Source: CAVPEW01 sp963703565 | GTDB taxonomy: Bacteria; Actinomycetota; Acidimicrobiia; Acidimicrobiales; VFJN01 | Reading direction: 5' to 3' | Length of the DNA stretch: 64,000 nucleotides | NCBI GenBank assembly: GCA_963703565.1 | Contig: CAVPEW010000068.1 | Span: 1-64,000, forward strand | Shown: in pieces, positions 33,680 to 42,078 of the stretch | Layout of the letters: the number at the start of each line of letters is the position of its first letter | How positions within the stretch are numbered: the stretch's first letter is position 1 | Translations under genes and position numbers: made by a program | Notes under the pieces: generated by a model | What the model was told of the DNA's origin: nothing | The model's input: the letters and a program-made list of their open reading frames with translations, nothing else | The model's database searches: none

Positions 33680-34251
33680 GGGGCGGGACGATCGACCCGG
33701 CGACGACGCAGCCGGTGCCAAGACGGCCGCTCGCCCAGAACCTCGGACCAGAAGCGCTCGAACGCGGCGTCGTCGCCCCCGTCATCGCTGGACACCGCGA
33801 GCAGACCGCTTCGGGATCCGCCGCCCGTGTCGGTCGCGGCGATCGCACGAAGGTCGATGTGCTCTGGACCCGCCTGGTCCCCATCGACGGGGTCAGCGGG
33901 GAGTCGAACCGCTCGCGCATCGGGCTGCCGGGACGCAGCGGGCACCCCGCGGATCTCCGTACAGCCCTGCTCCAGGCGGGCCTGTGCGTGGCGGGCCACC
34001 TCCACCACGCGCTCGACCCAGGCCGCGGCCTCGAGGTCGACCGCCACCCGCGCCGCCTCGACCTCGGCGTCGACGCGTGCGAGGGCCTCCCCCGCGACAT
34101 CGACGGGGCCGGGGTGGCCGGGCGTGGCCGGCGCGGCAGAAGCTTGCGAACCGGCGGTGACCAGCCCTCCACCATCCCGCGGGATCGACCCCCGGCCCGG
34201 CCCACCCGCCGGGACCGGGGCCCGGTCCTCCGCCAAGTCCGCGTCGTCCAT
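33676..34251 (-). CDS. first gene of the pst-surface operon, partly helical cytosolic protein
   Basis: Not recognised. 191 residues from ATG 34251. There is a polar, Gly/Pro-rich N-terminus, a helical segment at ~62-102 (ARVDAEVEAARVAVDLEAAA, RVVEVARHAQARLEQG), a low-complexity middle, and a C-terminal motif AAFERFWSEVLGERPSWHRLRRRR. The last part resembles short amphipathic docking tails. No membrane helix. It lies just downstream of a PHO-box-like repeat and a TACCAT -10-like box, without a visible ribosome site, so the transcript may be leaderless. Confidence 0.68.
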   Translation of the reverse strand: MDDADLAEDRAPVPAGGPGRGSIPRDGGGLVTAGSQASAAPATPGHPGPVDVAGEALARVDAEVEAARVAVDLEAAAWVERVVEVARHAQARLEQGCTEIRGVPAASRQPDARAVRLPADPVDGDQAGPEHIDLRAIAATDTGGGSRSGLLAVSSDDGGDDAAFERFWSEVLGERPSWHRLRRRRVDRPAP

Positions 34252-34285
34252 GTGCGGCGATGGTAAGTGGGAGGTCTGGCCGGCC

Positions 34286-34303
34286 CTTGAACGACAGGTG
34301 AAC
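34286..34303 (-). promoter_or_regulatory. PHO-box-like direct repeat at the head of the pst-surface operon
   Basis: On the minus strand, GTTCACC (34303-34297) and GTTCAAG (34292-34286) are spaced exactly 11 bases apart, matching the direct-repeat units of Streptomyces-type PhoP boxes. A TACCAT hexamer at 34265-34260 could be the -10 box. The first gene starts at 34251, so this is positioned to induce the whole phosphate/surface cluster under phosphate limitation. Confidence 0.6.
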
Positions 34304-34349
34304 AGTGCCGGGGACATCGATCGGGGGGGCCGGCCGTAGCCTTCGGGGC

Positions 34350-34958
34350 GTGGCCGAGGGCGATGAGGAGCCCTTCGCCGACGAGCTCGAGAGGTGGTTG
34401 CGCTCCGGCAGCGCCAAGACCATCGGATCGCTCGGGGACGTCTTCGCCGAGAAGGCCTACGCCGTGACGATCCTGTTGCTGATGCTGCTCCCGGCCACGC
34501 CGCTGCCCACCGGCGGGGTCACCCACGTATTCGAGGCGATCGCGGTGCTGGTCGCTACCCAGATGGTCATAGGCGTGGGCCCACCGTGGATCCCCCGGCG
34601 TTGGCGTGAACGGGAGCTGGGCGCGCTGACCACCGACCGCGCCCTCCCCTTCGTCGTGCGCTGGGTGCGGCGCCTCGAACGCCTCTCGCGCCCGCGCGCC
34701 GGGTGGGTGTTCGCCAACGCCGTGACGCGCCGGCTGCTGGGCGTACTGCTCGCCGCACTGGCCGCCGCAGCCGGGCTAGCACCGCCCTTCTCGGGGCTCG
34801 ACACCCTCCCGGCTCTGGGCGCGGTCCTCGTGTCGCTGGCGATCGTGCTCGAAGACGCGGTCCTAGCCGCGATCGGGGCCGCGATCGGCGTCGGCGGGAC
34901 CGTGGTCATCGTCACGGTCGGCACGGCGCTGGCCCGGCTGCTGCGCGACCTGCTGTGA
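34350..34958 (+). CDS. ExoD-family membrane protein
   Basis: A 202-residue ExoD homologue. Family segments are SLGDVFAEKAYAVTILLLML followed by PATPLPTGGVTHVFE, then GPPWIPRRWRERELG, with three to four hydrophobic stretches. ExoD was named for an effect on exopolysaccharide synthesis in rhizobia; its biochemical activity is unknown. GTG start at 34350 is the first sensible one; the frame opens slightly upstream inside the divergent promoter region. It is divergent from the phosphate cluster. Confidence 0.85.
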   Translation: MAEGDEEPFADELERWLRSGSAKTIGSLGDVFAEKAYAVTILLLMLLPATPLPTGGVTHVFEAIAVLVATQMVIGVGPPWIPRRWRERELGALTTDRALPFVVRWVRRLERLSRPRAGWVFANAVTRRLLGVLLAALAAAAGLAPPFSGLDTLPALGAVLVSLAIVLEDAVLAAIGAAIGVGGTVVIVTVGTALARLLRDLL

Positions 34959-34998
34959 GCTGCTGCACCAGCGGGTGCGCCAGAATCTCGACCTCGGC

Positions 34999-35018
34999 GG
35001 AACATCTCGGAACATCTC
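34999..35018 (+). repeat. tandem 10-bp direct repeat before the patatin gene
   Basis: GGAACATCTC occurs twice back to back, ending about 10 bases before the patatin start, beside the GGGG-type ribosome site. It could be an activator site or a leader element; nothing more is visible. Confidence 0.5.
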
Positions 35019-35027
35019 GGGGGGACG

Positions 35028-37268
35028 ATGGACGACGGCGGCCAGGGCGAGCTGGTAGCGCCCGCCACAGCGGGCGCGGTGCGCAGGTTGCTGACGGGGG
35101 AGCAGGCGCCACGGCCGGCCCTCGACCACGCCCAGGCCTGTGCAGACCCGGCGCTGGCCGACCCCCGCTGGACCCGCTACCGACGGCGGCCCCCCGACCC
35201 CGGCGAACCCGCGCGGCTCGGCATCTCCTGCTCGGGTGGCGGCGTGCGCTCGGCCACCTACAACCTCGGAGCGCTCCAGGAGCTGCGCCGGGCCGGTCTG
35301 CTCGACCCTTCTACGGGCGGCGCCACCTACCTCGCTGCGGTGTCGGGCGGCTGCTACATCGCCGCCGCCCACGCCATCACCGCGGGCACCTCGGACCCCA
35401 CCACGTTCTCCGAGGAGCTTCCCCCCTGGGCGGCCGGCGGACCCGAAGAGCGCCACCTGCGCGTCAACAGCACCTACCTCGCGCCCGGCGCGTCCGGTCT
35501 GGTCTGGCTGGCCCAGAACCTGATCTACGGGCTCTTCGTCAACCTCGTCCCGTTCCTGCTGGCTGCGTTCCTCGTGGGCCGCGTGCTCGGTTGGACCTAC
35601 GCCGCCTGGCTGCACCCGGGCCTGCGCCACCCCGTCGAGGGGGTCGGCCACCTCGGCGACCTCGCCGCCCACTGGGCGATCGTCGCGGGTCTGGCCTTCG
35701 CCTCGTTCTGCGCGCTGGGCATCCGCCGCTGGCTCGACCGGGTGCGCCGGCCGCCGACGGCCGCGATGACCACGCTGCAGACCTGGGCGGTCCGGCTGGC
35801 CGGGGCGGCCGCCCTCGCCGGCGTGGTGCTGATCGCGCTGCCCGGCGCCATCGTGGCGGGGCGCGAGCTGGTGTCGGGCCGCGACGCCGCCGTGCTGCCG
35901 GACCTGGCCCGCCAGCTCGGTTGGGAGCGGCCCCCCGATCTCACGGTCTGGTTCGTCCTCACCGAGGCCGCCACCCTCGCCGCCGGCGCGGCGGCCATCT
36001 GGCGGGCCAACAGGCGCATCGGAGCGCGGCTGCTGCCGGTGCTGGCACCGGTGCTGGGCCCACTGCTGCTGGCGGTGCCCACCGTCGCGTGGGCAAGCGG
36101 CGCAGCAGACGACGGCCTGACCGGCGAGCAGGCGGTCGCGGCTGCGCTGGTGGCGGCGGTGCTGGTCGGTTACGGAGTCGTCGGTGAGAACGTGCGGTGG
36201 TCTATGCACCCCTTCTACCGAGAGCGCCTCTCGCAGGGATTCGTGCTCGCCCGGCGTCGCTCCGACGACGGGGTCGTCGCCGAGCCCCTCCCCTACGAGG
36301 ACCCGGTGCTGCTCAGCGGGCTGCAGGTTCCCCCGACCGGGGCGCCCGGGCACGTGCCCGAGCTGGTGGTGTGCGCGGCGCTCAACGTGTCCGACCCCGT
36401 CGTGCCGCCCGGTCGGGCGTCGGAGGGCTTCAGCTTCACTGCGTCGGAGTCGGGAAGCTTCCTCACGGGCTGGGTTCCCACCAGCACCTTCGAGCAGGGT
36501 CGAGGCACTGCCAAGCTCACCGTGCCCGCTCTCATGGCGATCTCCGGAGCGGCCCTGTCGCCTTCGATGGGCAAGATGACCAGACCGTGGGCGCGGTTCC
36601 TGCTGGCGATGTTCAACGTGCGCCTCGGGGTCTGGGTGCCCAACCCGCTGCACTCCGGGTGGCCCCGCCCCGGTGCGGGCCTGCCGGCTCCCCTGCGCCG
36701 CATCGCCCAGGGTTGGAGCGAGCCCGGTCCCCTGTACGTCGCCTACGAGGCGCTGGGGCGGAACCACCTCGACCGCGACTACGTGAACGTCAGCGACGGG
36801 GGCCACTGGGAGAACCTCGGCCTGGTCGAGCTGCTGCGCCGCGGCTGCACCGAGATCATCTGCATCGACGCGGCTGGTGACGCGCTCGACACGTTCAACA
36901 CGATCGGCGAGGCAATCGCCCTGGCCCGGGCCGAGCTCGGCGTCGAGATCCACCTCGACGACCTGTCGCCGCTGCGGGTCGACCCCGCCACGGGCACCAG
37001 CCGCAGCGACCACGTGGTAGCCGGGTTCAGCTACCCCGACGGCACCGCGGGCGTGCTGGTCTACCTGAAGGCGGCCATCCCGGCCGACGCCCCGTGGGAT
37101 CTGCACTCCTACCGCCGACGCGACCCGCGCTTCCCGTGCCACTCGACCGGCGATCAGCTCTTCGACGACGTGCAGTTCGAGTCCTATCGGGCGCTGGGTC
37201 GCCTTGCCGGCCACCACGCCGCGGATGAGCTCGGGCGCATCCGCTCGCGGCGAGCGCCGACCGGCTGA
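35028..37268 (+). CDS. patatin-like phospholipase with internal membrane domain
   Basis: A 746-residue lipid acyl hydrolase. The catalytic fold is split. Residues ~62-120 carry the oxyanion loop SCSGGGVRSATYNLG and nucleophile elbow AAVSGGCY; the catalytic Asp lies far downstream in NVSDGGHWENLGL (~residue 590). Between them (~155-390) are about six hydrophobic helices, so the enzyme is embedded in the membrane. ATG at 35028. The head group and chain specificity are unknown. No lipase partner is nearby; the PAS and DoxX genes downstream are on the other strand. Confidence 0.85.
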   Translation: MDDGGQGELVAPATAGAVRRLLTGEQAPRPALDHAQACADPALADPRWTRYRRRPPDPGEPARLGISCSGGGVRSATYNLGALQELRRAGLLDPSTGGATYLAAVSGGCYIAAAHAITAGTSDPTTFSEELPPWAAGGPEERHLRVNSTYLAPGASGLVWLAQNLIYGLFVNLVPFLLAAFLVGRVLGWTYAAWLHPGLRHPVEGVGHLGDLAAHWAIVAGLAFASFCALGIRRWLDRVRRPPTAAMTTLQTWAVRLAGAAALAGVVLIALPGAIVAGRELVSGRDAAVLPDLARQLGWERPPDLTVWFVLTEAATLAAGAAAIWRANRRIGARLLPVLAPVLGPLLLAVPTVAWASGAADDGLTGEQAVAAALVAAVLVGYGVVGENVRWSMHPFYRERLSQGFVLARRRSDDGVVAEPLPYEDPVLLSGLQVPPTGAPGHVPELVVCAALNVSDPVVPPGRASEGFSFTASESGSFLTGWVPTSTFEQGRGTAKLTVPALMAISGAALSPSMGKMTRPWARFLLAMFNVRLGVWVPNPLHSGWPRPGAGLPAPLRRIAQGWSEPGPLYVAYEALGRNHLDRDYVNVSDGGHWENLGLVELLRRGCTEIICIDAAGDALDTFNTIGEAIALARAELGVEIHLDDLSPLRVDPATGTSRSDHVVAGFSYPDGTAGVLVYLKAAIPADAPWDLHSYRRRDPRFPCHSTGDQLFDDVQFESYRALGRLAGHHAADELGRIRSRRAPTG

Positions 37269-37340
37269 CCCCGCCCGGCGGCCGGGAACCGGGTCGGGCA
37301 CGCCGCCGAGGAAGGCTCGAGAGCCGAGCTGCCGCCGGGC

Positions 37341-37799
37341 TCAGGGAGACGGCGCGCCGGTCTCGAGCTCGGCGACGCGGTCAGCGAGTCGCTTGTGCTC
37401 GGCCCGGCGCTCCGTGTCGTCGCGGATGACCGCCGCGATGGTGCGCGACCGGGGTTCCGGACCACCCAGCAGGGTCACCGTGAACGCGATCGACAGGCGA
37501 TGGCCGTGGCGGTGCACGGCGGGCACCTCGAGGAGCCGATCGCCGTAGGCGGTCTGGCCCGACGCCATCACCCGGCGATAGCCCTCCCAGTGACGGGCCT
37601 GCAGTCGCTGCGGGATGATCAGGTCGAGCGTGCCCGCCATGGCCTCGGCCGCGCTCCAGCCGAACAACGCCTCGGCCGCGCGGTTCCAGAACACGATGGC
37701 GCCCTCGGCATCGGCGATGACAAGGGCGTCGGCCATGGCGTGTGCCAGTTCGACGAGCGATCGGTCGTCGAGCGTGGGTCCGTCCAACAGCGGCGCCAT
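37341..37799 (-). CDS. single PAS-domain sensor protein
   Basis: A 152-residue cytosolic protein that is almost entirely one PAS fold (ADALVIADAEGAIVFWNRAAEALFG, LDLIIPQRLQARHWEGY) with a short C-terminal coiled coil (ERRAEHKRLADRVAELE). No kinase, cyclase or DNA-binding domain is attached, so it must act through a partner. ATG at 37799; an upstream frame to 37961 exists but looks non-coding. Ligand unknown. Confidence 0.8.
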   Translation of the reverse strand: MAPLLDGPTLDDRSLVELAHAMADALVIADAEGAIVFWNRAAEALFGWSAAEAMAGTLDLIIPQRLQARHWEGYRRVMASGQTAYGDRLLEVPAVHRHGHRLSIAFTVTLLGGPEPRSRTIAAVIRDDTERRAEHKRLADRVAELETGAPSP

Positions 37800-37926
37800 G
37801 CAGGGCGCCTCCCCACCCTGGCCGGGGCTGTCGACAGGACCTGCCGAGTGGTTCGGGTCGTCGGGCACCTCATGCCTTCCCGGTGGACGATGAGGGCCCA
37901 GGCTACGCGTGGTCAGCCTTGGTTCA

Positions 37927-38442
37927 TCAATCGGGAGCCGGGTCAGCGGCGAGTGCCTCACGGCGGCGCCGGATCACTGCGTCCGCGGCCAACATCGCGC
38001 CCGCCATCGCGCCCAGCGCGAGCAGAGGTCTGCTCCGGGCCCGCCCCACGACAGCGTCGAACGAGCACTGGCCCGGGCCGGCCAGCGCGAGGCCGGCGGC
38101 CAGGGCCCCCAGCACGCCCGGGTACTCGAAACCGCCCTGCTGGGCGAAGAACCCTTGGGGCCGGTGCACCTCGGCGGCCACCCGCATCGTGCCGAGCGCC
38201 GCCGCAGCACCCAGCGGCGTGGCGGCCCCGAGCGCCAGGAGGGCGCCACCACCGGCCTCCCCCAAGCCCGCGGCGAGGGCCGCGTCGCGACCGGGACGGA
38301 ACCCGATCTGCTCGAACCCGGCGGCAGTGGCGTCGAGGCCATTCCCGCCGAACCATCCGAAGAGCTTCTGGGCGCCGTGGGCTGCGAGAACGCCTCCCAC
38401 GGTGCCCCTCAGCACGAGCAACCCGAGGTCACGGCCATCCAT
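37927..38442 (-). CDS. DoxX-family membrane protein
   Basis: A 171-residue protein with four hydrophobic helices and the DoxX signature LGLLVLRGTVGGVLAAHGAQKLFG followed by a Gly-rich loop and FEQIGFRPG. DoxX proteins have been linked to thiosulfate oxidation or oxidative stress, but the role here is open. ATG at 38442. It follows the NMT1-type ABC importer genes by 48 bases on the same strand and could be the last gene of that operon. Confidence 0.85.
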   Translation of the reverse strand: MDGRDLGLLVLRGTVGGVLAAHGAQKLFGWFGGNGLDATAAGFEQIGFRPGRDAALAAGLGEAGGGALLALGAATPLGAAAALGTMRVAAEVHRPQGFFAQQGGFEYPGVLGALAAGLALAGPGQCSFDAVVGRARSRPLLALGAMAGAMLAADAVIRRRREALAADPAPD

Positions 38443-38490
38443 CCGGCCGACGCTATCGACGGTCCCGCGCAATGCCACGGCCGCCGGACC

Positions 38491-39282
38491 TCAGCCGACC
38501 GGGACCGGGCCGAACCGGCGCATGACCAGGCCCTCGATGCCGCCGATGGCCTTGTAGAGCACCACCGAGTACATCGTCGCGAGGGCGACCCGGGCCCACA
38601 GGCCGTTGTAGTCGGACAGGGCGGACGCCTGCAGGATCGAGTAGCCCAGCCCGTCACCCGTGGCGAGCCACTCCGACAGCAACGCGCCCACCAGGGCCAG
38701 GGGCGCCGCAACCTGCAGAGAGGCGAACAGCGCCGGCAACGCGCTCGGGATCTGCACCTTGACCAGGGTGGTCAGCGGTGACGCCCCATAGGCGGCCAGC
38801 AGATCGAGCGACTCGCTGGGGGTGGCCTGCAGCGCCAGGGTCACGTTGACCAGCGTCGGGAAGAAGGTCACGATGCCCGAGATCACGGTGACTGCGGTCA
38901 GCCCCCGCCCGAACACCAGCACGATCAGCGGGGTCATGGCCACGAGCGGGACGCTGCGCAGCACCATGGCCACCGGCATCAGCGTGCGCTGCACGGCCCG
39001 CCACTGGCTGAAGACGATGGCACAGGCGACCGCCGCGACGGTGCCCGAGGCCAGCCCCAGGAAGGCGTCGCGCAGGGTGACCCAGGACTCGGAGCGCACG
39101 ACGGCGCGGTTGGCGCCGGCGCCGTCGACCGAGAAGAGCCACCGCCAGACGTCACCCGGTCCCTTGCCGACGAAGGGCAGCACGTCGAAGGCCTCGAGGA
39201 ACCCCCACCACGCCAGGAGGACCACGGCGACCGACACCGAGGCGGACGCCAGGCCCCTGAGGGCACGCCCCGCGACGCTCAC
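38491..39282 (-). CDS. NMT1-type ABC importer permease (second permease)
   Basis: A 263-residue BPD permease of the SsuC/TauC/ThiX group with six helices. The coupling loop lies at SESLDLLAAYGASPLTTLVKVQIPSALPALFASLQ (about 155-190). GTG at 39282 overlaps the preceding permease stop (GTGA). It differs in sequence from the other permease, so the transporter is probably heterodimeric. Substrate unknown. Confidence 0.87.
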   Translation of the reverse strand: MSVAGRALRGLASASVSVAVVLLAWWGFLEAFDVLPFVGKGPGDVWRWLFSVDGAGANRAVVRSESWVTLRDAFLGLASGTVAAVACAIVFSQWRAVQRTLMPVAMVLRSVPLVAMTPLIVLVFGRGLTAVTVISGIVTFFPTLVNVTLALQATPSESLDLLAAYGASPLTTLVKVQIPSALPALFASLQVAAPLALVGALLSEWLATGDGLGYSILQASALSDYNGLWARVALATMYSVVLYKAIGGIEGLVMRRFGPVPVG

Positions 39283-40082
39283 GATGGCCCCCTGGGCGCC
39301 CACGGGGTGAGCAGGCGCCCGACCAGCGCGGTGGCGCCGTACGCGGCGCCCGCCACACCGGTGGCCACCAGCGCCAGCGCCCAGGTGCGATCGACCTCGA
39401 GAGCCTGCTGGGAGTTGATCATCGTCACACCCAGCCCCCGCTCGGCGCCGAGGTACTCACCGATGATGGCGCCCAGGATCGAGGCGGGCGCGGCGATGCG
39501 CAGGGCGGCGAACAGGCTCGGCAGGCTGGAGCGGAACCGGACCTTGACCAACTTGCGGACCGGGCCCCCCCCGAAGGCGTGCACGACGTCGAGGCTGGTC
39601 GGATCCGCGCTGCGCAGGCCCGCCATCGTGCCGACCAGCGTGGTGAAGAAGACCGACATCGCAGCCAGGATCACCTTCGGGGTCTCCCCGTCGAACACGA
39701 TGGCGAACACGGGGCCGATGGCGACCACCGGCAAGCAGTAGGAGGCCACTCCAAGCTGCAGGAGGGGTCGCTCGGCGAGTGGAACGACCAGCACCGCCAA
39801 GGCCAGGGCGATGGCCAGCCCGTTGCCCCAGAGCCACCCACGAGCGGCGGCCCCGAGCGTGGTCGTGGCGTTGTTCCAGTAGAAGTCCCAGCCGTCGTGA
39901 CGCATCTGGCGCGCCACCTCCAGCGGGGTCGGCACGCCGCCGGAGGCCTCGAACACCGTCACCGCAGCGAGGTGCCACAGGACGACCAGGCCCACGACTC
40001 CCAACACGCTGGTCAGCCAGGCGGGGCGGCCTCGGCGGCCGTCGGCCGGGGGGGCCATGGGCCCCGCCTCGATACCGCTCAC
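39279..40082 (-). CDS. NMT1-type ABC importer permease (first permease)
   Basis: A 267-residue SsuC/TauC-like permease. The coupling loop DVVHAFGGGPVRKLVKVRFRSSLPS and six helices are clear. GTG at 40082 in GTGA overlap with the ATPase gene; ATG 40058 is an alternative. Together with its partner permease it should form the membrane channel for the NMT1-like binding protein. Confidence 0.87.
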   Translation of the reverse strand: MSGIEAGPMAPPADGRRGRPAWLTSVLGVVGLVVLWHLAAVTVFEASGGVPTPLEVARQMRHDGWDFYWNNATTTLGAAARGWLWGNGLAIALALAVLVVPLAERPLLQLGVASYCLPVVAIGPVFAIVFDGETPKVILAAMSVFFTTLVGTMAGLRSADPTSLDVVHAFGGGPVRKLVKVRFRSSLPSLFAALRIAAPASILGAIIGEYLGAERGLGVTMINSQQALEVDRTWALALVATGVAGAAYGATALVGRLLTPWAPRGPS

Positions 40083-40924
40083 TGCTCCAGGGCGACGCCC
40101 GCTCCTCCGAAGAGGAGCTCGCTGAAGCGGTCGCAGTAGCCGTGGAACTCCGGGGTCCGCATCAGCTCGGGGGTTCGTGGCCGGGGCAGGTCGATGTCGA
40201 CGACGGCGGCCACGCGCCCGGGACGGGGGGTCATGACGACCACCTTGTCTGCCAGGAAGACCGCTTCGGACACCGAGTGCGTGACCAGCGCGGTCGTAGC
40301 CGCCCGTTCGGACCAGACCCTCTGCAGCTCCAGGTTGAGCCGCTGGCGGGTCATCTCGTCGAGCGCACCGAAGGGCTCGTCGAGCAGGAGCACCCGGGGC
40401 TCGACCACCAGGGCCCGGGCGATGGCCACTCGCTGGCGCATCCCGCCGGACAGCTGAGCCGGGCGCGCCTTCTCGAAGCCCTCCAGACCGACCAGTCGGA
40501 TCAGGTCGTCGACCGTGCCGTCGGGCACCGCGAGACCGCTGACCTCGAGGGGCAGACGCACGTTGGCTGTCACCGAACGCCACGGCAGCAACGCGCTGTC
40601 CTGGAAGGCGATGCCGAGGTGGTGGCGCTGGCGGATGGTGCGGGGCGACTCGCCGTGCACCTCGGCACGCCCGGCAGTGGGCTCCTCGAGGTCGGCCAGG
40701 ATCCGCAGCAGGGTGGACTTCCCGCACCCCGAGGGGCCCAGCAGGGCCACGAACTCGCCCTCGCTCGTGGCGAGGTCGATGCCGTCGAGGGCCACCACCG
40801 GGCGGCGGCCCACCCGGAACTCCTTGGTGACCCCCCGGACCGAGATGCCCGACGCCCCAGGAGCGGGCTGCGGGCTCCCGGCGGCGTCCATGGTGATCCT
40901 CGGCTCGAGCTGCGTCGGGGACAT
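40079..40924 (-). CDS. ABC importer ATPase, SsuB/TauB type
   Basis: A 281-residue ATPase: GPSGCGKST (Walker A), Q-loop AFQDSALLPWRSV, signature LSGGMRQRVAIARAL, Walker B VLLLDEPFGALDEMTR and VTHSVSEAV. This is the nitrate/sulfonate/taurine class. ATG 40924 shares one base with the binding-protein stop; a GTG directly before it (40927) is also possible. It powers the two permeases downstream. Confidence 0.9.
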   Translation of the reverse strand: MSPTQLEPRITMDAAGSPQPAPGASGISVRGVTKEFRVGRRPVVALDGIDLATSEGEFVALLGPSGCGKSTLLRILADLEEPTAGRAEVHGESPRTIRQRHHLGIAFQDSALLPWRSVTANVRLPLEVSGLAVPDGTVDDLIRLVGLEGFEKARPAQLSGGMRQRVAIARALVVEPRVLLLDEPFGALDEMTRQRLNLELQRVWSERAATTALVTHSVSEAVFLADKVVVMTPRPGRVAAVVDIDLPRPRTPELMRTPEFHGYCDRFSELLFGGAGVALEQ

Positions 40925-42018
40925 CACACCGGGCTGGTCTTGAGGTCAGGGTTCTCGTCGTAGACCTCGGCCAGCGCGGACAGGTCGAAGAGCTTGTCGG
41001 CTGTCATCTCGATCCCGGCGACGGCCAGGGAGCCGATCGCCTGCTCGATCAGCTCGTCGGTGAGGGTGAACAGGCCGTTGGCCTTGGTGTCGGCGGTGAG
41101 GATGAGCTCGTTCTGAGCCTTCGACTCCAGCACCTGCTCGGCTTCATCGAGGCCGAGGTCCTTGCCGTACTTGGTGACCACCAGCTTCGGCGCCGCAGCC
41201 GGATCGCTCAGGGAGTCGTGCCAGCCCATGATGTCGGCCGCCAGAACGGCTTTGACCTTCTCGCGCTCGGACTCGAGCGAGGAGCGCTTGACCACCATGA
41301 TCTCCGACGGCATCGGGTAGCCGTGGTCGTTCAGCAGGAACGTGACCGTCTCGATGCCCTTGGTCTTGAGCAGGTTCGGCTCGTTGGTCACGAACGAGAA
41401 CCAGCCGTCCACGTCGCCGTTGACCAGCGGCTGGGGATCGAACTGGGCGGGGACCTTGGTGATCTTCGAGGCGTCGAGCCCGGCCGCCTCGACGAACGCG
41501 TTCCACACCGGCTCGTTGACCGATTGGACGCCGATCTTCTTGCCGTACATGTCCTCGGGCAGCGCAATGGCGTTGTCGGCCAGGCTCATCACGCAGAAGG
41601 GGTTCTTCTGGTACTGGGCGCCCACCGCCACCAGCTCGGCGCCCTGGTTGATCGCGGAGGACGTGATGTCGGGAGCCGAGATGCCGATGAAGGCCTTGCC
41701 GGAGGCGACCACCGCGTCCTGCTGGACGTTCGGGCCACCGGAGAGCAGCTCTACCTTCGAGAACCCGGCCTTGGAGTAGTAGCCGTTCGTGTCGGCGAGG
41801 TACTCGCCGGCGAACTCGACGTTCTTGATCCACGACAGCTGGTAGGTGAGGGTGCCCAGATCGTTCGAGCCACCACCACCACCGGTGTCGTCGGCAGAGA
41901 CCGGCTCGTCGTCGTCGTCACCACAGGCGACCATTACGGCGGGGAATGCGACCACCCCTGCGATCCCGAGCGCACCGCGCCGGAGGAACGTCCTGCGATC
42001 GAGCGGGTTCGTCAACAT
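40924..42018 (-). CDS. NMT1/THI5-like substrate-binding lipoprotein
   Basis: A 364-residue binding protein with a twin-arginine-like start (RRTFLRRGALG) and a lipobox ending VACGDDDD, so it is exported and lipid-anchored. NMT1-like features include TYQLSWIKNVEFAGEYLAD and AFIGISAPDI. Relatives bind pyrimidine thiamine precursors, sulfonates or aromatic compounds. In this operon the partner enzymes are two Rieske oxygenases, so an aromatic or N-heterocyclic nutrient is more likely than a vitamin; that is inference. Confidence 0.87.
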   Translation of the reverse strand: MLTNPLDRRTFLRRGALGIAGVVAFPAVMVACGDDDDEPVSADDTGGGGGSNDLGTLTYQLSWIKNVEFAGEYLADTNGYYSKAGFSKVELLSGGPNVQQDAVVASGKAFIGISAPDITSSAINQGAELVAVGAQYQKNPFCVMSLADNAIALPEDMYGKKIGVQSVNEPVWNAFVEAAGLDASKITKVPAQFDPQPLVNGDVDGWFSFVTNEPNLLKTKGIETVTFLLNDHGYPMPSEIMVVKRSSLESEREKVKAVLAADIMGWHDSLSDPAAAPKLVVTKYGKDLGLDEAEQVLESKAQNELILTADTKANGLFTLTDELIEQAIGSLAVAGIEMTADKLFDLSALAEVYDENPDLKTSPV

Positions 42019-42043
42019 GGCCTCCTTGACCGTTTGTTGAAAG

Positions 42044-42063
42044 CCGACCGTAGGCAGGGTCGG
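42044..42063. terminator. hairpin in the leader of the binding-protein gene
   Basis: CCGACC-N8-GGTCGG is a perfect 6-bp stem followed on the plus strand by TTTCCC. It lies between the MFS gene and the binding-protein gene, 26 bases before the latter. On the minus strand it could attenuate read-through; it lacks a real T-run. Confidence 0.35.
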
Positions 42064-42078
42064 TTTCCCGAGCGTTCG

